Source: Adiantum capillus-veneris | Taxonomy: Eukaryota > Streptophyta > Polypodiopsida > Polypodiales > Pteridaceae | NCBI GenBank assembly: GCA_014529385.2 | Contig: CM043962.1 | Coordinates: 47,363,098-47,427,097, forward strand | Reading direction: 5' to 3' | Length of the DNA stretch: 64,000 nucleotides | Shown: positions 23,160-33,654 of the stretch, piece by piece | How positions within the stretch are numbered: position 1 is the stretch's first letter | How the letters are laid out: each line of letters begins with the position of its first letter | Program-made: the position numbers and the translations under genes | The notes under the pieces: generated by a model | Database searches by the model: none | Told to the model about the DNA's origin: nothing | What the model saw: only the letters and a program-made list of their open reading frames with translations

Positions 23160-25049
23160 TTGCTACTCATTGTTGGTTGCTCTTTTGTGAGCATATTGGC
23201 TGATTTTTCATTTGACTTCCAACGTTATGGTCTGACACAGTTTGATGGTGCAGATTTTGTTGCTTGGAAGGAGCATATGCTTGTTGCATTGGTGGATTTG
23301 GGGCAGGATAAACGCTTGCGTGGTTTATCGGCGAAGCCCAAGTCTATGCGTGATGATGATTGGCAGGATCTTGATGAGTTAGTAATGTCTACGATTCGTT
23401 TGCACCTGGTTGAGTCTGTTGACTGGCAGGTCTCGAGGGAGACTACAACTCATGCTTTATGCCAGAGTTTACATGCTATGTACGTGACATCCATGTCTAC
23501 AGGGGAGTCTAGTCCCACTTTTATGTCCATGGGAGAGATTGATCCCACACGCAAGTCTCGACGACATAGAGACTTGACATGTTGGCATTGTGGACATAGA
23601 GGGCACATTAGGCGTCAATGTTTCAAGCGTTTGAGACAACGGAGGCGACAGATGCGTGATGCAGATTTGGGCACGACAGATGCTAGTGAGATCAGTACGG
23701 TGGTTACTAAGTATGCTTGTGACGGCGATGTCACATTTACATGTATCTTGTCTTCAGACGATCTTATGTCTACGGATTGCATATCGGATTGCACATTTTC
23801 TTCACGTTGGTTACTAGATTCAGATGCTACTTTCCATGTCACGTCGCATCGTGAGTGGTTTAGAACGTTTACTAGTGGGAGACTTGGTTTTGTGCACATG
23901 GCTGATGGTGCTGTGTATGACATTGAGGGTACAAGAGACGTATGTTTGTCCTTGCCTAGTGGTATGAGATTTACCCTGCGTCATGTGCGTTATGTGCCAG
24001 ATCTGAGACGGGATTTGATCTCAGTCAGACAGTTACGGGATAGTGGATGTCAGATTTCGCTACGAGAGAGAGATTTTGTGATGCATTTGGGTTCGCTAGT
24101 GATTGCGAGAGGTGCCAGGAGTGGTATAGGTTACCCATTGCATGTGGATTACGGGAGAGACGGTGTTGTCTCTATGATCATGCAGCCAGGTAGAGAGCGA
24201 GAGAGCAGGCGAGTCTCTTTTGCTCATGGGTTACAGGGTACTTTGCATGGAGTGCAGAGTAGTGAGCTCGTTGTGCACACAGTTGGGGCACGACTTGAGC
24301 AGTCACACAGAGAGGTGACAGAGTCAGACATGCATGCTTTGCTAGTGACTGAGCAAAGCAGAGAGTCAGTTGTGCGAGATACTTATATGCAGGATAGACA
24401 GGTAGAGAGGTCTTGCTCTAGTGAGTCACGACAGGAGGACGTTGTGCAAGAGTCTATGCATACGAAGTTAGAGCATGAGAGCTCTAGTCAGTCACAACAG
24501 ATTGAGTGGTCATGTTTACAGTGGATGATTGCAGAGGAGACTGAGATGTCAGCGATTATGCAGTCATTCCTTTCTATGCTCGACAGTGAGCATGGGGATA
24601 TAGTTGTGCAGGATATGTCTTCCAGCAGACACCTAGAGCAGCTGGTGTGCTATGAGGTTGCACGACAGGTTGATGCGTCTTTTGTGGACAGTAAGGAGAT
24701 GCATGTGGCTGACATGCCTTGTCAGTCAAAGATTCCTATTGCCAGGGATATATATGTTGATGCATGCTCCGTAGAGCTAGTAGGGCCCGCTAGCATTGCA
24801 TCGGCATTCGGTGGTCTCATGTATGAGATGTTGATCTTGAGACCGGATATCGCAGCTACAGTGGGAGCATTTGCAGTTGGGATTGTCAGTCGTTTGTTGA
24901 CTGATGATGGCATAGTGCACGAGGGAGATATGCAGGTATTGCGTACATACTTGCAGTACGTGTGCGGTACGTCTGGTGGTGTATGGACTTACACGGGAGC
25001 AGGACAACCGGATGCACATGATCATAGCAAGCCAGTGGGCATCGGTTGA
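23160..25049 (+). CDS. Fused gag - protease - linker - RNase H remnant polyprotein
   Basis: A 629-codon open frame. It opens with TTG; the first ATG is codon 40 (23277), inside the gag start (FDGADFVAWKEHML), so the original start codon is lost or initiation is non-AUG. Gag about residues 20-150 is shortened. CCHC knuckle CWHCGHRGHIRRQC is intact. Protease: WLLDSDATFHVTSH, with the usual DSGA changed to DSDA, then HVRYVPDLRRDLISV. Residues about 340-580 are a Ser/Glu/Gln-rich linker I cannot assign. The end, FGGLMYEMLILRPDIA and then LQYVCGTSGGVW, is the RT/RNase H junction region of copia. Integrase and the RT core are absent. The frame has stayed open although the catalytic Gly of the protease is gone. 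Confidence 0.85.
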   Translation: MLLIVGCSFVSILADFSFDFQRYGLTQFDGADFVAWKEHMLVALVDLGQDKRLRGLSAKPKSMRDDDWQDLDELVMSTIRLHLVESVDWQVSRETTTHALCQSLHAMYVTSMSTGESSPTFMSMGEIDPTRKSRRHRDLTCWHCGHRGHIRRQCFKRLRQRRRQMRDADLGTTDASEISTVVTKYACDGDVTFTCILSSDDLMSTDCISDCTFSSRWLLDSDATFHVTSHREWFRTFTSGRLGFVHMADGAVYDIEGTRDVCLSLPSGMRFTLRHVRYVPDLRRDLISVRQLRDSGCQISLRERDFVMHLGSLVIARGARSGIGYPLHVDYGRDGVVSMIMQPGRERESRRVSFAHGLQGTLHGVQSSELVVHTVGARLEQSHREVTESDMHALLVTEQSRESVVRDTYMQDRQVERSCSSESRQEDVVQESMHTKLEHESSSQSQQIEWSCLQWMIAEETEMSAIMQSFLSMLDSEHGDIVVQDMSSSRHLEQLVCYEVARQVDASFVDSKEMHVADMPCQSKIPIARDIYVDACSVELVGPASIASAFGGLMYEMLILRPDIAATVGAFAVGIVSRLLTDDGIVHEGDMQVLRTYLQYVCGTSGGVWTYTGAGQPDAHDHSKPVGIG

Positions 25050-25116
25050 GAGCGGTTTTCTCTCACCTTTTGTAGTCTTTAGACTAGGTTCCCTTGCTTA
25101 AAGGCACAGTCGCCTT

Positions 25117-25128
25117 TAAGTGGGAGTT
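25117..25128 (+). promoter_or_regulatory. Polypurine tract of the nested copia element
   Basis: AAGTGGGAG directly before the 3' LTR, the typical copia position and sequence. Confidence 0.8.
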
Positions 25129-25316
25129 TGTTGGGGTATAGGCGTCTGTGCCTTGCCCGGCCGCCCAGAGTCTTGGCGCCCACTGACTTGTATACCTTAT
25201 ACATAGCATAAGTGTATAGGGGGCTACTCACTCTTTGAGTCTCCCCACCCACATCGTGTGTGTCTCCTTCTCTCTCTCTCACTCTCCATCTGTGGTGTGC
25301 TCCCCGATCCCCTTCA
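25129..25316 (+). repeat. 3' LTR of the nested copia element
   Basis: Partner of 21584-21771; followed by the TAACA target duplication. Confidence 0.95.
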
Positions 25317-27950
25317 TAACAAATGCTTCTCCCAAGAAGAATAAACACAAAGGTCGTCTAGGAAAGCTTCACAAAACTCCCTTAGAAATTCTTTAAACGC
25401 AGTGTTTATTAATCGTTGGAATGTAGCAGAGGCATTTGTTAAGCCAAAAGCCATAACACGAAATGCAAACACTCCAAACTCTGTGATAAAAGCAGTTTTA
25501 GCTTGGTCCTCAAATGCAATTGTGATTTGATTGTAACCAGAGTACCCATCTAAAAAGCTATAAGCTTCCTTGTCCGCAACTCTCTCAAGCACATGTTCTG
25601 AATATGGCAAGGGATAATGATCTCTCCTAGTAGCTGCAATAACTTTCTTGAGGTCCACGCACACTCTTAGTTTCCCATTCTTTTTTGGCACAATGACTAT
25701 TGGAGAAACCCATTCTGAGTGCTCAATAGGGTATCTGAATCCACATTGGATAAGTTTTTCAATCTCCTCTTGTACAATTTTGGCGTACTTAGGATTCATT
25801 GGATAGGGTCGTTGCTAGATGGGTTTAGAAATGTTGATAATGGGAATTGTATGTTGCACCACAGAAGGTGGAACGTCCTTCATGTCATGATATGTCCAAG
25901 CAAAGATATACTTGTATTCCTTGAGGAGCTCCTTAAGTACAGCCTCTTCAGTTTTGGTAAGGCCTTGAGCAATAAAGACTGGTTTAGACTCCTCACCTGG
26001 TTCTACTAATTCTATCTCTTTAACTACCGCTGGACCATCATAAACTCCACTGCTTCCATTGGTAGGTATTCGTTGGGCTTTGGCATACACAACCTTTCGC
26101 TCCCCCGTGGTATAAGATTTAAAATTTTCAGGAGCCGTATGTAAGTCAGCAGGCTCTTGTCCTGACAGAGACCTTTCTTTTAGTTCTGCCTCCTTTTGTT
26201 GTTGTGCTAACTCTCGGTTTTGACGTCTTCTTATAGTTCGACTCAATTTCGGCTCTGTAACCTCCAGTTGAGCGAGGTCAATGGGTCGCAGGCTGCACCA
26301 CATGACACTCTGGAGATGTTCACCCCAATTGTCTACTAGCTTTCGATGAGCATCACATGCCCCTAGATAGATAAGCCATTCTACAGTAGATCTTTCCTTG
26401 TCTATCCTAGCTCTCACATTTGCTCGATATCGTCGTCTCTTATATGACCTTTGTTTCTTGTTAAGGTTTTGATTTTGGTAAATGTTTGAACTCGACTCAC
26501 CTGATAGTTCTTCGCTTGTATCTTCTTCACTCTCATATAAATTACCATAGATGGTCGTACTAGGCCTTGAGTGTTCATTTTCTATACTTGGTTCACTCGA
26601 TGTTTCCTCAGGTTCTGAATCCATTTCTCCCTGAGATTCCGTTTCTGATGTGTATTGGCCTGAAGCCTTTGAGGAATCATCAGTTTCACTCTCAGGTAGG
26701 TGTGACTCTTTCTTATCATCGGATGTTACATGCGCTACACCTAACATGTTTACTGGTGCAATGTGTGGTATCTCTTCCCCATCTGATGTTACCCAGGTCG
26801 TTCCTCTAGCTCCCCATGTATCTATAGTTGCCACTAGGTGTACCCAATCGACATTGTCTGACTCAGCCATTTCGGGTAGGATATCCATATAAGGAGAGTT
26901 CTCCCCAATATCCGTGTCTTCGTTACACGTGTAACAATATTGTAATGGAGCTGAGTGAATTGTTGTGTCTGATCGATTATCAATGATGAATTTATTTCCT
27001 AGAGGATGAGTTCGACCACTTAAAAGATCAACTCGAATGACAGAGTCTTGGAACTGTAAGTAGACGTGGTTTTTGGACCAGTCATGTACCATTTTTGCTT
27101 CCCTCATGAATGGACGCCCTAAGATCATCTCAAATGACATAGGATGCTTGGAAAAATCCATAACAATGAAATTCTGCTTTACCTTGTGTCCCAAGACCTT
27201 GATTCTGAGATCCTTTAGCATTCCAATAGGCGTAACAATAGATCCATTAGCCATTTTTACCACTACGCTTGTGGCTTCAAGGTGAGGTCACCCCATAGAC
27301 TCCCAACAACTCTTTGTCACCATGCTGACTCCCGCACTACCGTCAAGGACCCCCTTTACAGTTAATCCTTTAGCAGTGATTGGTAGAGTAGCATTAGATT
27401 CATCACCTTCAAAGTATTTCCCCAACTTGTTAACGGGTATTTCAATTACAGATTCATGTCCCGCTAGGTCAGATGGTGGTGCTAAATATTCCTCATCATT
27501 CATTACCGAGTCAGGTTTGTTCATATGTGCAAACTGTGGTAATCCGGCCTGTAATTCTCCATTGAGGAAGGCTCGAAGAGTTGAGACTAGCTCGGGGTCT
27601 TTATATAGTTTGGACATGATGGTGGTTCTAACTTCTGAAGACATGAAATCCATCAATTTGGAAACATTTAATGGGATCTTGTGGGACGTAGGACCCTGAC
27701 AAGAGAATGGTGAAGATGGAATCTCCACTTCCTCAAGGGGGTCAAGCATTCCCTCACCAAACATTCTCTCTAGTAGGAAAGGTGTGTGTCCACTTTCAGA
27801 TGTCCTACCCTCACTCTCTTCCCGAATGATACTGGGTATAGCTAACGGCCTGTAGTTCTTGTGAGGTTGAACTTGTGTGGGAAACACTGTGTCCGACATC
27901 TGGATATGTTTGGGTTCAGGTTCTAATGTTCGTTGAGTTTCTTCCACCAA
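25317..27950 (-). pseudogene. Family A protease 1, linker and RT N-terminal part
   Basis: One frame from 27950 to the insertion, with a TGA at about 27286 and a TAG at about 25815. Protease 1: VKGVLDGSAGVSMVTKSCW (active site D-G-S-A), ending SFEMILGRPFMREAKMV. An acidic 300-residue linker (SETDDSSKASGQ, EPEETSSEPSIENEH) with a KR-rich patch follows. RT: HSEWVSPIVIVPKKNGKLRV, FLDGYSGYNQI, FGLTNASATFQR and the catalytic FLDDLCVYS. The RT continues at 21583 beyond the nested copia element. The N-terminal 200 residues (FMSSEVRTTIMSKLYKDPEL) are unassigned. Confidence 0.85.
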
Positions 27951-28366
27951 ACCTCAGTTGTTTGACTCGTTCAATTTCCACTGTTGGGTTTGGATAGGTT
28001 CCAATCTTTCTCTTGCAATCCTCATTTTTTGTCTCTCGTGGCTTATCTTGGGGGTTCGCAACTGGGCGGTTTAACTTTGAATACTCTTTTGGTCTTCGTC
28101 GTAATTCCCTCTCGTGATCCTCCTCACTGGCTTTTTCCTTTGTCGTAACAGTTTTGGTCTTTGTGGTATCTATCAAATTTGAGTCATCCGCAGGGTCATT
28201 CATATACACGGGATCCTCTCTTGTCCCTATCTTAGTCTTTGAACTAGGTTTTGAGCTAGAAGCATTAAGGGATTTCTTTCTTCGTGTTTTCTTCTTTCTC
28301 GCTCGGCCAATGGATGCAGCATCTCTCTCTTCGAGGATGTAATTTTTCTTTTGGAGAATCGACCGT
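27916..28366 (-). pseudogene. Basic N-terminal segment of family A pol
   Basis: KR- and acid-rich stretch (RARKKKTRRKKSLN, KASEEDHERELRRRPKEY) in a different frame from the protease 1 ORF, so a frameshift lies near 27930. The right end is cut by element B: the first residues of the open frame above 28366 come from its LTR. No zinc knuckle is visible. Confidence 0.5.
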
Positions 28367-28665
28367 TGTCGTGCTGTGACACGTACATAGTGGGAACGCA
28401 TGCTACAAGATCTATCTTGTATTTTTTTAGATACATAATTATATTTCCTATAGTGTACATATGCATATTTAAGTATAATAATAAGCCTTCTATCTCATCC
28501 TATTATTTTTCTCAAGGGTAACATATCCTTAATTTACCATCAAAAAATACTATGGGAAAAGCATCAATAGCTCCGTCTCTTTAACTTGGGGCAAAAAGCA
28601 TTAATTCTTTATTTCTACTATTTCATTATCATCTCACACCCTAGCTAGATCCTATATCTAGAGTA
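28367..28665 (+). repeat. Truncated LTR of element B
   Basis: Begins TGTCGTGCTGTGACACG and matches 31579-31877; identity stops after cctatatctag, where the sequence jumps almost directly into RT coding. Confidence 0.85.
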
Positions 28666-28683
28666 ATTTTCACAATACCTCAT

Positions 28684-31578
28684 GTGCCTTGGAATCTGTG
28701 GCCTATTCCGGTTCCAAAGGCTCATTTGCCAAAGTTAGTAGAGCTACTGAATGAGAAAATCAAAATGGGAATCTTGGAGCCTTCTTGTGTTCCATACTCA
28801 AACAGGTGGTTCACAGTTCCAAAGAAGAATGGTTCTCTACGCTTCATCCAAGATATGCAACCAGTGAACAAGGTGACAATTAGAAATGTAGGTACAGGTC
28901 CAATTGTGGATGAATTTGCAGAGGCGTTTGTAGGGAGGGCAATCTACTCAATGAGGGATCTCTACTCAGGGTATGATCAATTTCATCTTGCAATCGAAAG
29001 CAGAGACTTGACAACCATGAGGACACCTTTGGGTTTGGTAAGGATGTGTACCTTGCCATAGGGAGCAACCAACTCGGTTGCACATATGATGAATGGGATG
29101 AATAAGGTCTTACGCGACTTTATTCCTCAAATCACAATGCCTTTCATTGATGATTTGCCTATCAAAGGATGTGAAGAAAGTGACAAAGATGAAGCTTTGG
29201 ATCTCAAGGGATGTCGCAGGTTTGTGGTAAATCACATAAATGATTGTGATAAAATTTTGTCTAGGTTGGAAGAAGTGAATCTTACATTGTCAGGGAAAAA
29301 GTCTATGTTTGGTGTCAAAGAAGTGCTCATTGTGGGGCACATGTGTGGGCCATATGGTAGGAAACCTTGTCCATCAAAGGTAGATGCCATCCAAAGAATG
29401 AAAGAAACATGCACTAGCATCACTGAGGTTAGAAGGTTTCTGGGAGCATGTGTCTTCTATGTTATTTGGATTCCACATTATGCACATGTAGCTAATCCTC
29501 TTTATCAGCTGCTTAGAAAGAATCAAAAGTTTAAATGGACAGAAGCACATGTAAAATCCATGAAAAAGCTAAAGGAGTTACTCCAGTCAGCAACGACTTT
29601 GAGAAAGGTAGACTATGAGTGTCAAAGGCCAGTGATTGTGACTGTAGATACCAGTCCTACAGGGATTGGATGGGCAATAGGGCAAGATGACAAAGAAGGA
29701 CACAGGTATGTGGTAAGATTTGGAGCAAAGGTACTATGTGCTCGCCAAAGAAACTATCCACAGATAAAGAGAGAGTTATGGGGTATGGTTATAGCCTTGA
29801 AAAGTGGGAAAGAGTACCTAATTGGTGCATGTGTGGTTGTAGAAACAGATTGTCTACCACTTCTTGGGATGATTACAAGCTGCTCAACACCAGACATTGC
29901 TATGTTGCGGTGGATTGCCTACATTAAGTCCTTAAATCCCGAGTTTAAGCACATTGCAGGTAAAGACAATACAGTGGCAGATATGCTATCAAGGGCAAGG
30001 TATGAAGATGAGTCACAAATGATTGATGAGGGAGATGATGTAGGCACAAAATTCTATTCTATCTCTCATGTCAAAGGTAATAATGTCTGCATGACTTATT
30101 CGCTTGAATTGTTCTTGAAAGATCTTTATGAAGGTGATTGGCTTTCTATTAGAAGGTACTTGAGTACTCTAACAAAACAGGATGATTGGTCTGAACAAGA
30201 ATTCAAGAGGATACGCAGGAAAGCATATGGGTACTTTTTAAGGGATGGTTACTTGTGGAAGCATCCTAAGCAAAATGGTGCTACACCACAACGGGTTATA
30301 TGTAAAAAAGAGACTCAAGTAAAGCTCATGCAAGAGTTTCATGAGAGTCTATGGGCTGGACACAGGGGTGTGTGGGAAACCTTCTCCAAGATGAAAGAAA
30401 AATACTGGTGGAAGGGTATGTATAAAGATGTATCTCAGTTTGTAGAGTCATGTGTAACTTGTCAAATGTATTCAAATGTTCGGCATCGTGATGGATTGCA
30501 CCCTACATATCCACTAGCCATGCACTATAAATGGGTTGTGGATCTAGTCACGATGCCTTTAGGACTCTGGAAGATGAGATACTTGGTTCTTGCACGAGAG
30601 GACCTAACTACCTAGGTTGAAGGAAGAGCATTAAGAGCTAAGACCACAGAAGCTGTGTGCAAATTCCTTCTTGATGAGGTGATTTGCCGTTATGGTTGTG
30701 TGGGAAAAATCACTGCAGATCAAGGTGAGCTGGATGCCGAAGAAGCAAGGGAGTTCTTTTCTAGATTATGGATCAAGCTTTCTCTTACTACAGCTTACAA
30801 CCCTGAAGGCAATGGAAAGAGTGAAAGAGGGCATCCTCCTATCATCAAAGCTTTGGCCAAGGCTTGCAAAGGAAGAGTTGGTGAGTGGCCAAAATTGTTA
30901 CCATATGCTTTATGGGCTGATCGTACAACACATAGCTCAATAACTGGCTACATGCCTGCGGAGCTAATGCATGGTCAAAAGCCAGTGATGCCGATTGAGG
31001 ATACAATTCCCACATGGAATATACTACCTTGGCAAGAGGGGCTTAGTAGGGAAGATCTCCTTGCACTGCGTATAAGGCAGCTAGAGAGAAGACCTGGAGA
31101 CATTGAAGCTGCAAAAGAACGACTCAAAAATGCAAGGTTGAAAAACAAGGACTATTTTGATAAGCGACATCGACTCAGGAGCAAAGCAATTGACAAAGGT
31201 GACTGGGTTTTAGTGTATGATAGTAGCCTTGATAACCAACACACAGTCATGCGTAAGTTCTCAAAAAGATGGTTTGGACCGTATGTTGTAAAGCATGTGC
31301 ATGAAAATGCTACTTACAACTTGTCTGAACTAGATGGTACAGAAGTAAAGATTCCCATTGCAGGAAAAAGGATTAAAATGTTTAAGAGAAGAGGAGACAA
31401 TGATCTAGAAGATATGGATGAGGAAGAAGAGAAAAACACAAGTGAAGATCAAAGTGAACATGAAGCTCTGGAATCATCCAGAGCTTCATGTTCACTTACA
31501 AAGATGTACAAGAGGTCTAATCTTACAAAGAGACAATGTGGCACATACCGGAGGATGTGCAGGTTTAGAGGGGGTGGA
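28684..31578 (+). pseudogene. Element B RT - RNase H - integrase
   Basis: A single frame broken only by two TAG codons (29059-29061 and 30613-30615), ending just inside the 3' LTR at 31602. RT: FTVPKKNGSLRFIQDMQ, VDEFAEAFVGRAIYSM, MRTPLGLVR and the catalytic box MPFIDDLPIKG. RNase H: TVDTSPTGIGWAIGQ, NYPQIKRELWGM, VETDCLPLLGM, GKDNTVADMLSR. Integrase: zinc finger H...GH...C-VTC, KWVVDLVTM, KITADQGELD, NPEGNGKSERG and a C-terminal KRWFGPYVVKHV. The FIDDLPIKG box and the VDEFAEAF-type lead are, from memory, characteristic of basidiomycete gypsy elements rather than common plant lineages. Confidence 0.9.
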
Positions 31579-32403
31579 TGTCGTGCTGTGACACGTACAT
31601 AGTGGGAACGCATGCTACAAGATCTATCTTGTATTTTTTTAGATACATAATTATATTTCCTATAGTGTACATATGCATATTTAAGTATAATAATAAGCCT
31701 TCTATCTCATCCTATTATTTTTCTCAAGGGTAACATATCCTTACTTTACCATCAGAAAATACTATGGGAAAAGCATCAATAGCTCCGTCTCTTTAACTTG
31801 GGGCAAAAAGCATTGATTCTTTATTTCTACTATTTCATTATCATCTCACACCCTAGCTAGATCCTATATCTAGGGTAAACTCCAATATATATATATTCTA
31901 TGTATTTTTTATACTTTTCTTATATTTCTTTTTAAATAGCTACTAGGAGAGAATCAAATCCTAGTGGGACACTAGGTGGCATGATTTCAAAGATACACTT
32001 ATTTTAATGCATTATTACAAGCATGATTACAAAACTTTGTCAAGGAGCAATGTCATGCTTTCATATGGCATGAGGTGTCCTTTGGAATTAAATGAAAGTC
32101 TAAGCTAAGGAGACCACATGAAGACTTTTGCTGCCATAAATGGACCCTATTTTGATGAATTTTTTACACACGGTTCCAATCCGAATTGGAAAACGATTTT
32201 AAAATGAAAATCGTAGCTAATGAGCTGAAGTGTTTTTCCATATTTTTACTTTTTTATTTGGAGCCACGGTTGAGGAGATATGATCAAAATACTGGACCCC
32301 AGTCTGCCCACATCATGCAGGGGCAGCTCATTTCCAACTTTTCCAATTCCTGTTCACACTGGCTCCTCTCTTCTTGTGTAAACCCTTGGGGGTTCCCTTC
32401 ACC

Positions 32404-32412
32404 TATAAAAGG
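32404..32412 (+). promoter_or_regulatory. TATA box of element B
   Basis: TATAAAAGG preceded by CACC and followed about 30-60 bp later by leader-like sequence. It is the likely core promoter, giving an mRNA with a leader of more than 1 kb. Confidence 0.6.
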
Positions 32413-32749
32413 GGACCTCTTCCTCCTTGGAAGGAACTCAAGCATTCAAGCCATTGATGAGAGGAATTCTTGAGGGAGTGAGTAGTAATGCCTAATTGTA
32501 CTTAGCCATTAACATAAGCCCAAGCCTACACTTTCTCCTAGAGGGAGACTAGCCATTCTTGCAACAAGATAACCTTGGAAGATCAACTCTAATCAAATAA
32601 GGTCTTGCACTTGGTGTATCAATCAAAGTGGAATTATCCACTCTTCTTCTCTCTCCCATCAATAATGGTGCCGAAGGGTTTCAAGTAAGATGTGTTCTAC
32701 ATTGATGTTTTCTTGATTTCTTGTTGTTTTCATTTTCATCTCTAATCCA

Positions 32750-32780
<31 letters not shown>

Positions 32781-32972
32781 TCTAATCTCATCTCCTTAAC
32801 CAAACCTATCTCTCTCATTCTTAGTAATTCATCCTCTCTAGGTTCTCTTTGCTACAGGTACATCTCTCCCCGCAGTATCCTTATTGCCTACGGGCAAGAA
32901 TAGGGCTTGGGAGGGACACTTCTCATCTCTTCACTTCTCTCATATCTACATTTCTCTCACATAATATCCTAG

Positions 32973-33191
32973 ATGAATAACCCACATGATGATCATTTCT
33001 ATCGCTTTCACTCTGTACGATCTATTAGAATTAACGTATGGATTAGCCGAAAAATACACTTTCAACAACGTATAGTGTTTCTCTTTGGCCCCGAAAGGCT
33101 TAATGAAATACTTCTATCACCGGATCCCATCATACTACCTCTCATAGACTATAATTTTTCTTTTGATGTAAGCGTAGTTATCTTGCTATGA
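32973..33191 (+). CDS. Small ORF a, 72 codons, homologous to ORF b
   Basis: ATG at 32973; its stop TGA (33189-33191) overlaps the ATG of the next ORF (33188-33190) as ATGA. The C-terminal 49 residues align without gaps to ORF b: shared positions include SxK, FQ, LFG, RLNxI, PxILPxI, Y, S-DV. I do not recognise the protein; it is hydrophobic at the C-terminus (DVSVVILL). It lies between the element B promoter and gag. Confidence 0.55.
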   Translation: MNNPHDDHFYRFHSVRSIRINVWISRKIHFQQRIVFLFGPERLNEILLSPDPIILPLIDYNFSFDVSVVILL

Positions 33192-33400
33192 ACCAAGAGG
33201 ATTTGTACACACAATTAATCCCAATCACTAGACAAAATATATATATTATGGTAAGCACAAAACTACAATTCCAAAGAACAATTCGTAGCCTATTTGGTCA
33301 GCCAAGATTGAATGCCATTAACTCATCCATTAACCCTTTCATATTACCCATGATACGATATGACCATAGCCTTGATGTTTTCATCTTCGTATTGTTTTGA
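33188..33400 (+). CDS. Small ORF b, 70 codons, tandem homologue of ORF a
   Basis: ATG at 33188, overlapping the stop of ORF a. About 23 of 49 C-terminal residues are identical to ORF a while only about half of the nucleotides match, and most shared residues use different synonymous codons (for example ttt/ttc, agg/aga, ata/att). That pattern suggests an old duplication held under protein-level selection. Hydrophobic C-terminus (DVFIFVLF). Function unknown. Confidence 0.55.
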   Translation: MNQEDLYTQLIPITRQNIYIMVSTKLQFQRTIRSLFGQPRLNAINSSINPFILPMIRYDHSLDVFIFVLF

Positions 33401-33607
33401 CATTCTCTTTTGCGTTCTTTCTTTGTGTGTGTGAATGCAAGAGAGAAAGAGTGAGTCTTCTTTGATTGCACTTCTTTCCAAACCCTAGTCTTCATGGCAT
33501 CTATGGTTTAACTCCTTCATATAGTTTTTGTTGAGTTCTCTCACAAACTCTCACAGCCATAAGCCCGGTGCTTTCCTGGCAAGACCGCAAATTTCTCGAC
33601 ATATTTT

Positions 33608-33621
33608 TGGTGAACCCGACG
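33608..33621 (+). promoter_or_regulatory. Candidate primer binding site of element B
   Basis: TGGTGAACCCGACG, 47 bp before the gag ATG and seven bases after a CTCGACA end. It has the TGG start and GC content of a primer site, but I could not match it to a particular tRNA. Confidence 0.45.
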
Positions 33622-33654
33622 CAAATCTGCTAGGGTGAGAGTTTGTGGGTAACC

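Larger units (their letters stand above)
21584..25316 (+). mobile_element. Complete copia deletion derivative, 3.7 kb
   Basis: LTRs of 188 bp each (21584-21771, 25129-25316), 5-bp target duplication TAACA on both sides (21579-21583, 25317-25321), initiator-Met primer site, purine tract and one long ORF. The LTRs differ at about 6 of 188 positions. Integrase and most of RT are missing, so it is non-autonomous. It sits inside the RT of family A copy A1; joining the flanks restores the coding continuity from EKHLL to YLRKIF. Confidence 0.95.
17467..28366 (-). mobile_element. Family A Ty3/gypsy element, pol part (copy A1)
   Basis: Minus-strand order: N-terminal linker (28366), protease 1 (about 27350-27000), linker, RT (25820-25322, resuming at 21583), RNase H, integrase, protease-like domain 2 (about 19330-18990), a WVPK-repeat tail and a separate small ORF at 17889-17467. 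A complete copia element splits the RT exactly at a TAACA duplication (21584-25316), and element B abuts at 28367. Only scattered stops and a few frameshifts are present, so this copy is much younger than the elements left of 11 kb. Confidence 0.85.
31579..33601 (+). repeat. Long LTR of element B (about 2.0 kb, right border inferred)
   Basis: The left border follows the purine-rich agagggggtgga and begins TGTCGTGC. The right border is inferred from the ending CTCGACA seven bases before a primer-site-like sequence. The interior has an AT-rich part, a TATA box at 32404, CT-rich leader sequence, a TA run near 32755 and two small homologous ORFs. If the primer site is wrong, the LTR is shorter and the ORFs lie in the leader. 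Confidence 0.6.
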
